A stretch of 64,000 nucleotides of DNA from an uncultured Fibrobacter sp. (GTDB lineage Bacteria; Fibrobacterota; Fibrobacteria; Fibrobacterales; Fibrobacteraceae), in NCBI GenBank assembly GCA_900313675.1, contig OMSO01000017.1:1-64000 (forward strand), written 5' to 3'. The notes below the pieces were generated by a model, which did no database searches, was not told the origin of the DNA, and was given only the letters and a program-made list of their open reading frames with translations. Numbering within the stretch: the first letter of the stretch is position 1; every line of letters begins with the position of its first letter. The translations under genes were made by a program, and so were the position numbers. Shown in pieces: positions 51,082-59,076 of the stretch.

Positions 51082-53379
51082 ATGGGATGGTTTAAAGTTT
51101 TGGGCATAGCCCTTGCCAGTTCATGTGCGGTGTATGCAGTTACCGTTTCTAACCCCATAATATGGGCAGACAACCCGGATCCCGCCATTGTGCGCGTTGA
51201 CGATGCCTATTACATGGTATCAACCACCATGTACTATGCGCCTGGTGTTCCTGTAATGAAATCCACCGACTTAGCGCAGTGGCGCACGGTAGGCTATGCC
51301 TACCAGACCCTCATCAATAATGACGAACAAAATCTCAACAACGGGAAAAGCGCCTATGCCAAGGGTTCCTGGGCATCCAGCATCCGTTACCACAAGGGTT
51401 ACTTCTACGTTTTGACACCCTCTTACACTTCCGGAAAAACACATATCTACAAAACCGCCGATGTAGAAAACGGCCCCTGGTCCGAGGTGCAACTTCCGTA
51501 CATGTACCATGACCCCTCCTTATTTTTTGACGACGACGGAACCGCATGGGTCATTTACGGAAGCGGCAACGAAATTAAATATGTGGAACTCAATGGCGAT
51601 GCATCGGGCTTAAAACAGAATGGACGAAGCGGCATTCTTGGAGGAGTAAATATTGACCAGGTAACTGGTTCCAGCAACTATTACGTGAAGCAGGAGGGTT
51701 CCCACATGGAAAAAATAGACGGGAAATACTACCTGTTTACCATTTCCTGGCCCGCAAACAGGGGACGCAGTTCTATCGTTTACCGTTCAAACAGCCTGCT
51801 TACTGGTTATGAGGGTAGATTTTTCTTGTCCGACAACGGCGTGGCACAAGGTAGCATCTTTGACACACCCGATGGCAAATGGTACACCTTGCTGTTCCGC
51901 GATTCCGGCCCCGTAGGACGTATTCCCCACCTGGTTCCCACAGTCTGGAAGGATGGCTGGCCGGAACCGGCTAGCGGGACCAACAAAGCTCCTGCAACCC
52001 TGGAATTGCCAGAATCCCCGTTGCCTGGCTACGGCATGGTCACCTCTGACGACTTTGATAGCGAAGATTTGCCTCTGGAGTGGCAGTGGAACCACAATCC
52101 TGACAACAAAAACTGGAGCCTCACTGCAAATCCCGGACACCTCCGCATTACCACAGGCCGTACCGATCCAAGTGTTTTAAAAGCAAAGAACACCCTGACC
52201 CAGCGCACTTTTGGACCCAAGTGCTCCGGCCGTATTTCTTTGGACGGAAGCGGAATGAAGGATGGTGACATTGCCGGCCTTACGACCATCCAGGAGAACA
52301 GAGGTTTTGTGGGACTCGCTAAAGACGGTAGCAACTACAAGGTGGTGATGTACCAGGGCGACAAGAATGGTGACGTACAGAAAGCTAGCGAACCGATTTC
52401 TAGTTCCAAGGTTTTCCTACGCATGGATTTTAACCTACCTCTAGACAAAGGAACCGCTTCATTCTACTACAGCACCGATGGCTCTGCCTGGACAAAAATC
52501 GGTTCCGATGTTTCCCTCAATTTCAGCCTTGACTACTTCACTGGCAACCGTTTTGGCCTGTTCAACTATGCCACCAAAACGGCAGGAGGCTACGCCGACT
52601 TTGACTGGTTCAAGATAGGCTCGGACTACATGGACGAAATCTACCTAGACAACACTCAAGAAGTAGTCCCCCCTACCCCCTACGGCGGCAAGGCTCTTAC
52701 ACTTCCCGGGCGAATCGAGGCCGAAAACTTTGACGAAGGCAAACCCTACAAGGCCTATAGCGACAACGACGGCGAAAACAAAGGCAAGGCCTACCGCGAA
52801 ACCGGCGTAGACATTGTGGGATTTGGCTGCTCCGACGAGGCGAACACAACGAATTGCGAGGGATATGCCCTCGGTTACACAGCCGAAAGCGAATGGTTGC
52901 GCTACACCGTCAATTTCGAAGAAGCCGGGGAATACGACGTGCGGGTAAATATGGCAACCCCCTCCGAAAAAGCAGGAGTCAAGCTCTATATAGACGGCAA
53001 GGCCGTTACCGACGAAATTATTGCCAAACAAAACAGTGAAAATGACTGGAGTACCTATTCGGTGGTATCCGCAAAGACCTCTGAAATCGCTGCCGGCGAA
53101 CACACCCTCAAACTGGAAATCGTGGGCAACAACGTGAATGTGGACTGGATTGAAATCTGCAAGGGCGAATGTAAAACCTCAAGCATCGCACAGAGGCCCC
53201 GACTTGATGCGCACAGCGAGCAAAACTACCGCGTGTATAGCCTGAACGGGAGATTTATGGGCAGTGTAAGTGCCGCAAGCATCCGCGAGGCGCAAACGAA
53301 AATCCAGACGATGGTTCCACACAAGGGAGTGTATTTCATTAAATTCCAAACCGTCATGCACCGGGTGATAGTCAAATAA
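51082..53379 (+). CDS. GH43 beta-xylosidase/arabinofuranosidase with C-terminal beta-sandwich, CBM6 and sorting-like domain
   Basis: 765 residues from ATG 51082 (MGWFKVLGIALASSCAVYAV; GGGAG upstream). Earlier in-frame ATGs run through the terminators and operators and are rejected. After the signal peptide, the GH43 propeller (~24-320) shows the base aspartate in WADNPDPAIVRVDDAYYMVS, YHDPSLFFDDDGTAWVIYGS and the acid glutamate in KQEGSHMEKIDGKYYLF, in a GH43_12-like arrangement. A concanavalin-like beta-xylosidase C-terminal domain (~325-525; SDDFDSEDLPLEWQWNH) follows, then CBM6 (LPGRIEAENFDEGKPYKAYS, YALGYTAESEWLRYTVNFEE, VNVDWIEI) and the end YRVYSLNGRFMGSV then KGVYFIKFQTVMHRVIVK. It probably clips xylose or arabinose from xylo-oligosaccharides. 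Confidence 0.86.
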   Translation: MGWFKVLGIALASSCAVYAVTVSNPIIWADNPDPAIVRVDDAYYMVSTTMYYAPGVPVMKSTDLAQWRTVGYAYQTLINNDEQNLNNGKSAYAKGSWASSIRYHKGYFYVLTPSYTSGKTHIYKTADVENGPWSEVQLPYMYHDPSLFFDDDGTAWVIYGSGNEIKYVELNGDASGLKQNGRSGILGGVNIDQVTGSSNYYVKQEGSHMEKIDGKYYLFTISWPANRGRSSIVYRSNSLLTGYEGRFFLSDNGVAQGSIFDTPDGKWYTLLFRDSGPVGRIPHLVPTVWKDGWPEPASGTNKAPATLELPESPLPGYGMVTSDDFDSEDLPLEWQWNHNPDNKNWSLTANPGHLRITTGRTDPSVLKAKNTLTQRTFGPKCSGRISLDGSGMKDGDIAGLTTIQENRGFVGLAKDGSNYKVVMYQGDKNGDVQKASEPISSSKVFLRMDFNLPLDKGTASFYYSTDGSAWTKIGSDVSLNFSLDYFTGNRFGLFNYATKTAGGYADFDWFKIGSDYMDEIYLDNTQEVVPPTPYGGKALTLPGRIEAENFDEGKPYKAYSDNDGENKGKAYRETGVDIVGFGCSDEANTTNCEGYALGYTAESEWLRYTVNFEEAGEYDVRVNMATPSEKAGVKLYIDGKAVTDEIIAKQNSENDWSTYSVVSAKTSEIAAGEHTLKLEIVGNNVNVDWIEICKGECKTSSIAQRPRLDAHSEQNYRVYSLNGRFMGSVSAASIREAQTKIQTMVPHKGVYFIKFQTVMHRVIVK

Positions 53380-53393
53380 AGGGAGAATAAAAA

Positions 53394-55241
53394 ATGTTGC
53401 AAATCGTCGGAAAAATTTCGGTAGCGACAACCCTCGTCTTCTTTGGCCTTGCCGCTCCGACCATGGCCCAATCCTATAACAATCTGGCGCTTACGCCCCC
53501 CATGGGGTGGAACAGCTGGAATGTTTTCCACGAAAACATCAACGAAAAGCAGATTCAGCAAATCGCCGACGCCATGGTCTCTTCCGGTTTGAAAGATGCG
53601 GGCTACATTTACCTAAACCTTGACGACAACTGGATGGCAAAGCACCGCGATGCAAACGGCAACCTCACCCACGATCCAGACCGTTTTTCCAGCGGCATGA
53701 AGGCCCTGGGCGACTACATCCACAACAAGGGGCTCAAATTTGGCATTTACGGCGATCGCGGTACCAGAACCTGCCACCATTACAACAACTCCGCCCAGTT
53801 CCCGGGTTCCGAAAGCGGTTCCAACGGAAGAGAGGAACGGGATGCCAAGACCTTTGCCAGCTGGGGCGTAGACTACCTCAAGTACGACAACTGCGAATCT
53901 AATCCAAACACCCAAGAAAAAGATTATACCGCCATGTCCAAGGCTCTCCTCAATTCTGGCCGCGACATCGTGTTCAGTATTTGCATGTGGGAATACAAGG
54001 AATGGATGCCTAAAATTGCCAACCTCTGGCGAACCACCTTTGATATTGGCCCCGCATGGATTTCTACTTCTTGGTACAGAGGGGTTTATCAAATTATCGA
54101 CGACAACAACAAGTACTGGCAAAATGCAAAACCCGGCAACTGGAACGACCCGGACATGCTTGAAGTGGGTAACAACGGTCTTTCTTACGAAGAACAAAAG
54201 TCCCAGATGACCATGTGGTCTATTATGGCGGCCCCCATCATGATCAGTTCCGACGTCCGTAACATGAGCAACGAGGTCAAGGAACTATACCTGAACAAGG
54301 AGATGATCGCCATCAACCAGGACTCCCTGGGCGTTCAGGGCCACCGTATTTCTGACGTGGACGGCAAGCAGGTTTGGACCAAGCCCTTGCGCAGTGGTGA
54401 TATTGCCGTGGCACTCCTCAACAACAATTCTTCTACCCAGACCGTCGAATGCACCTTTGCAGACCTTGGCGTAGAGGGTGAAGTAGAAGTTTACGACGCC
54501 TGGCAAAAAAAGAACCTAGGGGCACGTACATCCGTTTCCGCGGAACTCCCTGCTCACGGTTCCGCGTTGCTTCGCCTGATAATCAAACCGGTTCCCCGTA
54601 AACCGTTCAAGGGAAAAGCATTCGCCATTCCGGGCAAGATTGAGATGGAAGATTTCGACATTAACGGAGTGGGTCGGGGCAATACCACCTACAACGAAAA
54701 CGATTCCGAGGACCATGGCACCACCGAAGGAGGCTCAAGTTACCGCCCAGGTACCGGTGTGGACATTTACAAAAAGGCAACCGGTTACATTGTGGGTTAC
54801 AACCAGGCTGGCGAATGGCTGGAATACTCCGTAAAGGTTGCCAAGACGGGGACATACATCATGTATGCTTCAGTTGCTTCGGCAAACAGCACATCCAGTT
54901 TCAAACTTTCCATGGATGGCGAGGACATTACCGAAGAAATCGCCGTTCCGCAAGCCAGTTCCGGCGAAAACAACTTCGATGACTACAACGAAGTCGAAGC
55001 GACCGTGAACTTGACCGAGGGCGAACACGTACTCCGCTGGACAGTAACTGGCGACTGGATGGACATTGACTTCATCAAGTTCTGTACCGAAGGGCAATGC
55101 GAAATAACAAGCGCAATCCGTCAAGCGACCCCTGCAGCGGTTCAGAACATTACCGCCCCTCGCCTACTCAAAAAAGGAAACGCCCTTTTCGTCGAAAAGG
55201 GCGGCATGCGTTTTGACTTGACGGGTCACAGGATTAAGTAA
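53394..55241 (+). CDS. GH27 alpha-galactosidase with CBM6
   Basis: 615 residues; GGGAG upstream, 14 bases after the GH43 stop, so one operon. A signal peptide (~1-25) precedes the GH27 barrel (~30-310): LTPPMGWNSWNVFHENINE, LNLDDNWMAKHRDANG, KFGIYGDRGTRTC, the nucleophile aspartate in GVDYLKYDNCES and the acid/base aspartate in GNWNDPDMLEVGNNG. A C-terminal beta-domain (to ~400), then CBM6 (~405-565; IPGKIEMEDFDINGVGRG, YNQAGEWLEYSVKVA, WMDIDFIKF) follow. The tail differs from the other enzymes: a short NALFVEKGGMRFDLTGHRIK instead of the longer sorting-like domain. It likely removes alpha-galactose side groups from hemicellulose. A hairpin (55181-55203) lies in the last codons. Confidence 0.88.
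   Translation: MLQIVGKISVATTLVFFGLAAPTMAQSYNNLALTPPMGWNSWNVFHENINEKQIQQIADAMVSSGLKDAGYIYLNLDDNWMAKHRDANGNLTHDPDRFSSGMKALGDYIHNKGLKFGIYGDRGTRTCHHYNNSAQFPGSESGSNGREERDAKTFASWGVDYLKYDNCESNPNTQEKDYTAMSKALLNSGRDIVFSICMWEYKEWMPKIANLWRTTFDIGPAWISTSWYRGVYQIIDDNNKYWQNAKPGNWNDPDMLEVGNNGLSYEEQKSQMTMWSIMAAPIMISSDVRNMSNEVKELYLNKEMIAINQDSLGVQGHRISDVDGKQVWTKPLRSGDIAVALLNNNSSTQTVECTFADLGVEGEVEVYDAWQKKNLGARTSVSAELPAHGSALLRLIIKPVPRKPFKGKAFAIPGKIEMEDFDINGVGRGNTTYNENDSEDHGTTEGGSSYRPGTGVDIYKKATGYIVGYNQAGEWLEYSVKVAKTGTYIMYASVASANSTSSFKLSMDGEDITEEIAVPQASSGENNFDDYNEVEATVNLTEGEHVLRWTVTGDWMDIDFIKFCTEGQCEITSAIRQATPAAVQNITAPRLLKKGNALFVEKGGMRFDLTGHRIK
55181..55203. other. Hairpin within the 3' end of the GH27 gene
   Basis: CGCCCTTTTC-GTC-GAAAAGGGCG, a 10-bp stem in coding sequence 38 bases before the stop, next to the convergent CE1 gene. 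It could help separate the convergent transcripts. Confidence 0.4.
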
Positions 55242-55242
55242 A

Positions 55243-56754
55243 TTACTTAAGTTCGAACTGTTTCAAGAAGGGCCAGCCTATGGAGCCATTGCCCTGGTCG
55301 TGTCCGTTTCCTGTGCCATTGGCTCCATTCTTGTCGGTACAAAGCACAACCTTCGCGCCGCCTTTGCAGTTTGAATATTCCTGGCATCCACTGGAATTTG
55401 TGGCCGGGTTGCCGGTACAGCCATCTTTTTCGGCCCAGAACTTAAAATTATTTTCAGCACCCAAGAAATCCAACCCATCTCTCATAAAGCTTTCACCACC
55501 TGCATAAGGACAAACATTATCTTGAGAACCGCGGAACATGATTACCGAAATTGGACGCACAATATTGCAGGAAACGCTATTGGTCCTGTTCAAATCCATT
55601 GCTGCAGGAGCCACCGCGACAAAGACATCTGACATATTGCACGCCACATGATTACTCATGCCCCCGCCCATGGAGAAACCGGTCGCATAAATTTTCCTGG
55701 GGTTGATGCAGGCAATTTCCTCGACTTTCTTAATCATTTCACGAGAAAATTTAACATCGTCATCTCTGGAGCAGCAGGGGCCCACATTCCAGCCAGCCCC
55801 CATGGGAGACACTCCATCGGTACCATCCGGGTACAGCGAAATTACCCCTTCTGGGTCCGTTTTTGACTTATAAGTCGAACCACCATAATCCGCCATTTGG
55901 CCTGCGCCTGACCCTCCGATGGGGTGATAATCCACAACCATGGGAACTGGCTTGGACCCGTTATAGGCACTGGGGACATGCATAATGAATGTACGAGTTT
56001 TTCCATCCACCACCACACTCATATTGTAATCGCCCGGAGTTACGGTTTTACCGGCGCAGGTCGTAGGAACATCGGGAGGCGTAAAGGTACCGCTCTGGCT
56101 ATTGCTTGTAGGATTGGTCCCACCTGCAGAACTAGAAGATTCAACGTCTGAAGAGGCCGGATTCATGATTATAGACACACCGGTCTCGTTTTCCTGGGAC
56201 ATCTGGTAAATAACAGCCTCGTACCCCTCTTTTTGGAAGGAGAAATTCGGCAAGGGAGCACCATCTTTAAACAAGGAGCCACTGCCCGTCAGCATGTAGG
56301 AACTATTTGTGCCGTCAATGTTTATGCGTATAAACTTCACCCCGTGGGCGGACACCTTGGAAAAATCCAGGGACACATTTCCAAAGACATGTTGCAGGGA
56401 ATGCTGATATACTATCTTGCCCAAGGCATCTATCGCAGACACCTTAAAAATACTTGCGTGTACATTTTCAATACTCAGCACCTGGTTCGCATAACGGACC
56501 TTCATGTCCAAATCCGCAACACCTGAAAGGACTGCAGTGTTTTCATCAATGCTGAAATGCCCCACATTGTCCGTCTTGGCACTTACACCGGCATGGTTAA
56601 AGGAGTTAATCATCACACCGGACAACGGTTCTCCCGTGCTGGACTGGACTGTTCCGGAAATGCTCCAGGCAAATGCCTGTGCGCAAAACAGCGAGGAAAA
56701 TACAAAAAAACCGAAGGTTGTGCCAACGGCGCTTTTTCCACCAAACATAGACAT
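55243..56754 (-). CDS. Secreted CE1-type feruloyl-esterase-like enzyme with N-terminal Ig-like domain
   Basis: 503 residues from ATG 56754 (MSMFGGKSAVGTTFGFFVFS; AAAGGAG upstream); longer in-frame sequence upstream is not signal-like. After a ~29-residue signal peptide comes a carboxypeptidase-regulatory-like domain (SISGTVQSSTGEPLSGVMIN, KTDNVGHFSI), a beta segment and a serine-rich linker (DVESSSSAGGTNPTSNSQSG). The CE1 domain (~225-503) shows TRTFIMHVPSAYNGSKPVPM, the nucleophile serine in YATGFSMGGGMSNHVAC, the acid region in FRGSQDNVCPYAG and a late histidine in GNGHDQGNGS. It likely frees ferulate from arabinoxylan. It is the only enzyme on the minus strand: convergent with GH27 (one base between stops) and divergent from the first GH10 gene, with an operator between them. 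Confidence 0.83.
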   Translation of the reverse strand: MSMFGGKSAVGTTFGFFVFSSLFCAQAFAWSISGTVQSSTGEPLSGVMINSFNHAGVSAKTDNVGHFSIDENTAVLSGVADLDMKVRYANQVLSIENVHASIFKVSAIDALGKIVYQHSLQHVFGNVSLDFSKVSAHGVKFIRINIDGTNSSYMLTGSGSLFKDGAPLPNFSFQKEGYEAVIYQMSQENETGVSIIMNPASSDVESSSSAGGTNPTSNSQSGTFTPPDVPTTCAGKTVTPGDYNMSVVVDGKTRTFIMHVPSAYNGSKPVPMVVDYHPIGGSGAGQMADYGGSTYKSKTDPEGVISLYPDGTDGVSPMGAGWNVGPCCSRDDDVKFSREMIKKVEEIACINPRKIYATGFSMGGGMSNHVACNMSDVFVAVAPAAMDLNRTNSVSCNIVRPISVIMFRGSQDNVCPYAGGESFMRDGLDFLGAENNFKFWAEKDGCTGNPATNSSGCQEYSNCKGGAKVVLCTDKNGANGTGNGHDQGNGSIGWPFLKQFELK

Positions 56755-56908
56755 AGAGGCTCCTTTTAATGTGTTTCCACACCCAGCCTCATTTTCCCTT
56801 GGCCTAAATATACATGCAATATGGCTTTTTATGACGTAAAAAAAAGTTAATTGCCCCAAACAAGCTTAAAACGGCATCGCACTTTGTAAACATTTTCAAA
56901 CAAACGCA

Positions 56909-56923
56909 TGGACAATTTATCCA
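56909..56923. promoter_or_regulatory. Putative xylan-regulon operator, site 5 (CE1/GH10 divergent region)
   Basis: TGGACAATTTATCCA, identical to site 1, sits between the divergent CE1 and GH10 genes, 93 bases before the GH10 ATG and ~154 bases before the CE1 ATG. Candidate GH10 promoter: TTTCAA (56951) - 16 bases - TATTCT (56973). Confidence 0.65.
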
Positions 56924-57016
56924 AACCGGGCACCAAAAAAGTACTATCAGTTTCAAAAAAATTAGAGTATATTATTCTATGGATGCAGTAGATTGGGCGA
57001 ATCAAAGGGGAATATT

Positions 57017-58909
57017 ATGAATTTTTCCAAAAGGATTACGCTTCTTGCATTTATTGGGCTAACTTCCATTGCCAACGCAGGCCCCGGCCTTGCTGACGGT
57101 GCCGCCAAGTTCGTAGGTAACATTACGACTTATGGTACCGTTCGTAACGACTTCGGTACCTACTGGAACCAGATTACTGCCGAAAACGAGTGCAAGTGGG
57201 CATCCATTGAAGGCACCCGCGGTCAATATAATTTTAGCGGCTGCAAAGCTGCCTATAACTGGGCCGTAAACAACGGAGGCCATTTTAAGTTCCATGCCCT
57301 GATTTGGGGGTCCCAATACCCGAATTGGCTGAATGGCATGAGCGTTGATGACACCCGAAAGGCCATTACGCAATGGTTCGACAAGGTCAAAGAAAATTTT
57401 CCCGATCTCGAAATGATCGACGTGGTAAACGAAGCTATTCGAACCGGCAACAACTCGTACCATTCTTGCTATACCACAAGCAGTGGCAAAGATTGTAAAG
57501 CCAACAATATCATGGCAGCACTTGGTGGTGATAACAATGGCAACTATGCCTTTGTGACAAAAGCCTTTGAAATGGCACGTGAACGCTGGCCCAAGGCCAT
57601 CTTGATCTACAATGATTACAACACCATTCAATACGATGTTGACAAAGGTATAAGCCTCATCAACACTATCAAAAAGAATGGAGCCCCAGTCGATGCATAC
57701 GGACTCCAGGCCCACGACATGATGACCCAGGGCGGTGGTCAGAATGGTACAGGCGGCGGTGGAGACTGCATGAATCTAAACACCCTGAAGAGTACAATAG
57801 AAAAAATCTGGAACCAAACCCAGATGCCCATGTTCATTTCGGAATACGACATCAACACTTCCGACGACAACACCCAAAAAAGATGCTACAAAGAGCAGAT
57901 TTCCTACTTCATGGAAAACGAACATATAGCAGGCATCACCATTTGGGGTTACATTAATGGCGCAACATGGCTTTCAAATTCAGGAATTATGCAACCCCAG
58001 GGTAGCGCTTCATATCAAAACCCTAACGTGAGTGCAACCGACCGCCCTGCAATGACATGGCTCAAAGAATACTTGGCCACGAACAAAGGGGTCAACACCA
58101 CAGGACTTGCTGGAGGAACTACTGTAGAACCCGAACCCCAAAAGCCTTTCAGGGGTGCCGCATTCGATATTCTTGCAGACAGAATCGAGGCCGAAGATTT
58201 CGACATTCCGGGCGTTGGCCGCAACGAAGACGGCACAAGCAATAATTCTTACGGTGATGCGGATTCCGAGAACCAAGGCAAAAGCACCTACCGCGAAGGC
58301 ACCGGTGTAGATATCAAGGATGGTATCGGCAGCAACCAGCATGCCATCGGATGGAACGCCACCGACGATTGGCTGGAATACACCATCAATGTCAAAGAAG
58401 CCGGCGATTACACCCTGTTCGCCGCCGTGTCAGGCGAAGGTGGACAACTGAAGTTCTCCCTAGACGGCGAGGATATTGGCGACATACTGACCGTGTCCAA
58501 GTCCAATGCCGAACCCAGTGACGAAGAAGTAGACGAATCCGTCTATGGCGATTTCTTCAAGGTAAAGACCAACGTGACGCTCCCCGCCGGAACGCATATC
58601 TTGCGCATGACCGTTGTCAAGCAGTGGTTCGACCTCGACTACTTCAACTTTGTCAAGGGCAAGGACGCCGAAGACAACGCCCCCGTTGGCACCGAAGCCA
58701 TCGCAGGCAACATCCACATGGCCGCTCACCATTTGGTCCAATACGACCTGATCGACATCCATGGCAAGCGCCTGGGCAGCATCAGCGCCTACACCATGGA
58801 CCAGGCCATTGCCACCGCCAAAAATTGGAACACGGTGAAATCTATAGGAGTCTATTTCCTCCGCTCCAGAGCTACCGGCAAGGTCCATAGCTTGCGCATT
58901 GTCAAGTAA
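57017..58909 (+). CDS. GH10 endo-xylanase with CBM6 and sorting-like domain (first copy)
   Basis: 630 residues from ATG 57017 (MNFSKRITLLAFIGLTSIAN; AAAGGGG upstream). After a ~21-residue signal peptide, the GH10 barrel (~24-350) shows FVGNITTYGTVRNDFGTYWN, QITAENECKWASIEG, HFKFHALIWGSQYPNW, the acid/base glutamate in MIDVVNEAIRTGNN and the nucleophile glutamate in PMFISEYDINTSDDN. A linker (TTVEPEPQKP), CBM6 (~375-560; ADRIEAEDFDIPGVGRNEDG, NATDDWLEYTINVKEAG, WFDLDYFNF) and the C-terminal domain (YDLIDIHGKRLGSISAYTM, GVYFLRSRATGKVHSLRIVK) follow. It cuts the xylan backbone. It is monocistronic between operator site 5 and the terminator at 58939. Confidence 0.92.
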   Translation: MNFSKRITLLAFIGLTSIANAGPGLADGAAKFVGNITTYGTVRNDFGTYWNQITAENECKWASIEGTRGQYNFSGCKAAYNWAVNNGGHFKFHALIWGSQYPNWLNGMSVDDTRKAITQWFDKVKENFPDLEMIDVVNEAIRTGNNSYHSCYTTSSGKDCKANNIMAALGGDNNGNYAFVTKAFEMARERWPKAILIYNDYNTIQYDVDKGISLINTIKKNGAPVDAYGLQAHDMMTQGGGQNGTGGGGDCMNLNTLKSTIEKIWNQTQMPMFISEYDINTSDDNTQKRCYKEQISYFMENEHIAGITIWGYINGATWLSNSGIMQPQGSASYQNPNVSATDRPAMTWLKEYLATNKGVNTTGLAGGTTVEPEPQKPFRGAAFDILADRIEAEDFDIPGVGRNEDGTSNNSYGDADSENQGKSTYREGTGVDIKDGIGSNQHAIGWNATDDWLEYTINVKEAGDYTLFAAVSGEGGQLKFSLDGEDIGDILTVSKSNAEPSDEEVDESVYGDFFKVKTNVTLPAGTHILRMTVVKQWFDLDYFNFVKGKDAEDNAPVGTEAIAGNIHMAAHHLVQYDLIDIHGKRLGSISAYTMDQAIATAKNWNTVKSIGVYFLRSRATGKVHSLRIVK

Positions 58910-58938
58910 CCAAAATTCAAATTCCCCTTCAAACAAAG

Positions 58939-58966
58939 TCTCGGAACTGATGTTCCGGGATTTTTT
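58939..58966 (+). terminator. Terminator of the first GH10 gene
   Basis: TCTCGGAAC-TGAT-GTTCCGGGA (one G-U pair) followed by TTTTTT, 30 bases after the stop. Confidence 0.75.
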
Positions 58967-58989
58967 GTAAACGTGGCTTAACAAAGTCA

Positions 58990-59004
58990 TGGATAAATTG
59001 TCAA
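58990..59004. promoter_or_regulatory. Putative xylan-regulon operator, site 6 (second GH10 gene)
   Basis: TGGATAAATTGTCAA, the reverse complement of a 14/15 match to site 1, 72 bases before the second GH10 ATG. A second palindrome, ATTCCAAATTGGAAT (59011-59025), lies just downstream. Confidence 0.6.
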
Positions 59005-59076
59005 AAGATTATTCCAAATTGGAATGTTTATCCCCCCTTTTTCTAGGTAAATTTCATAAAAACAAGGGGATGGATT

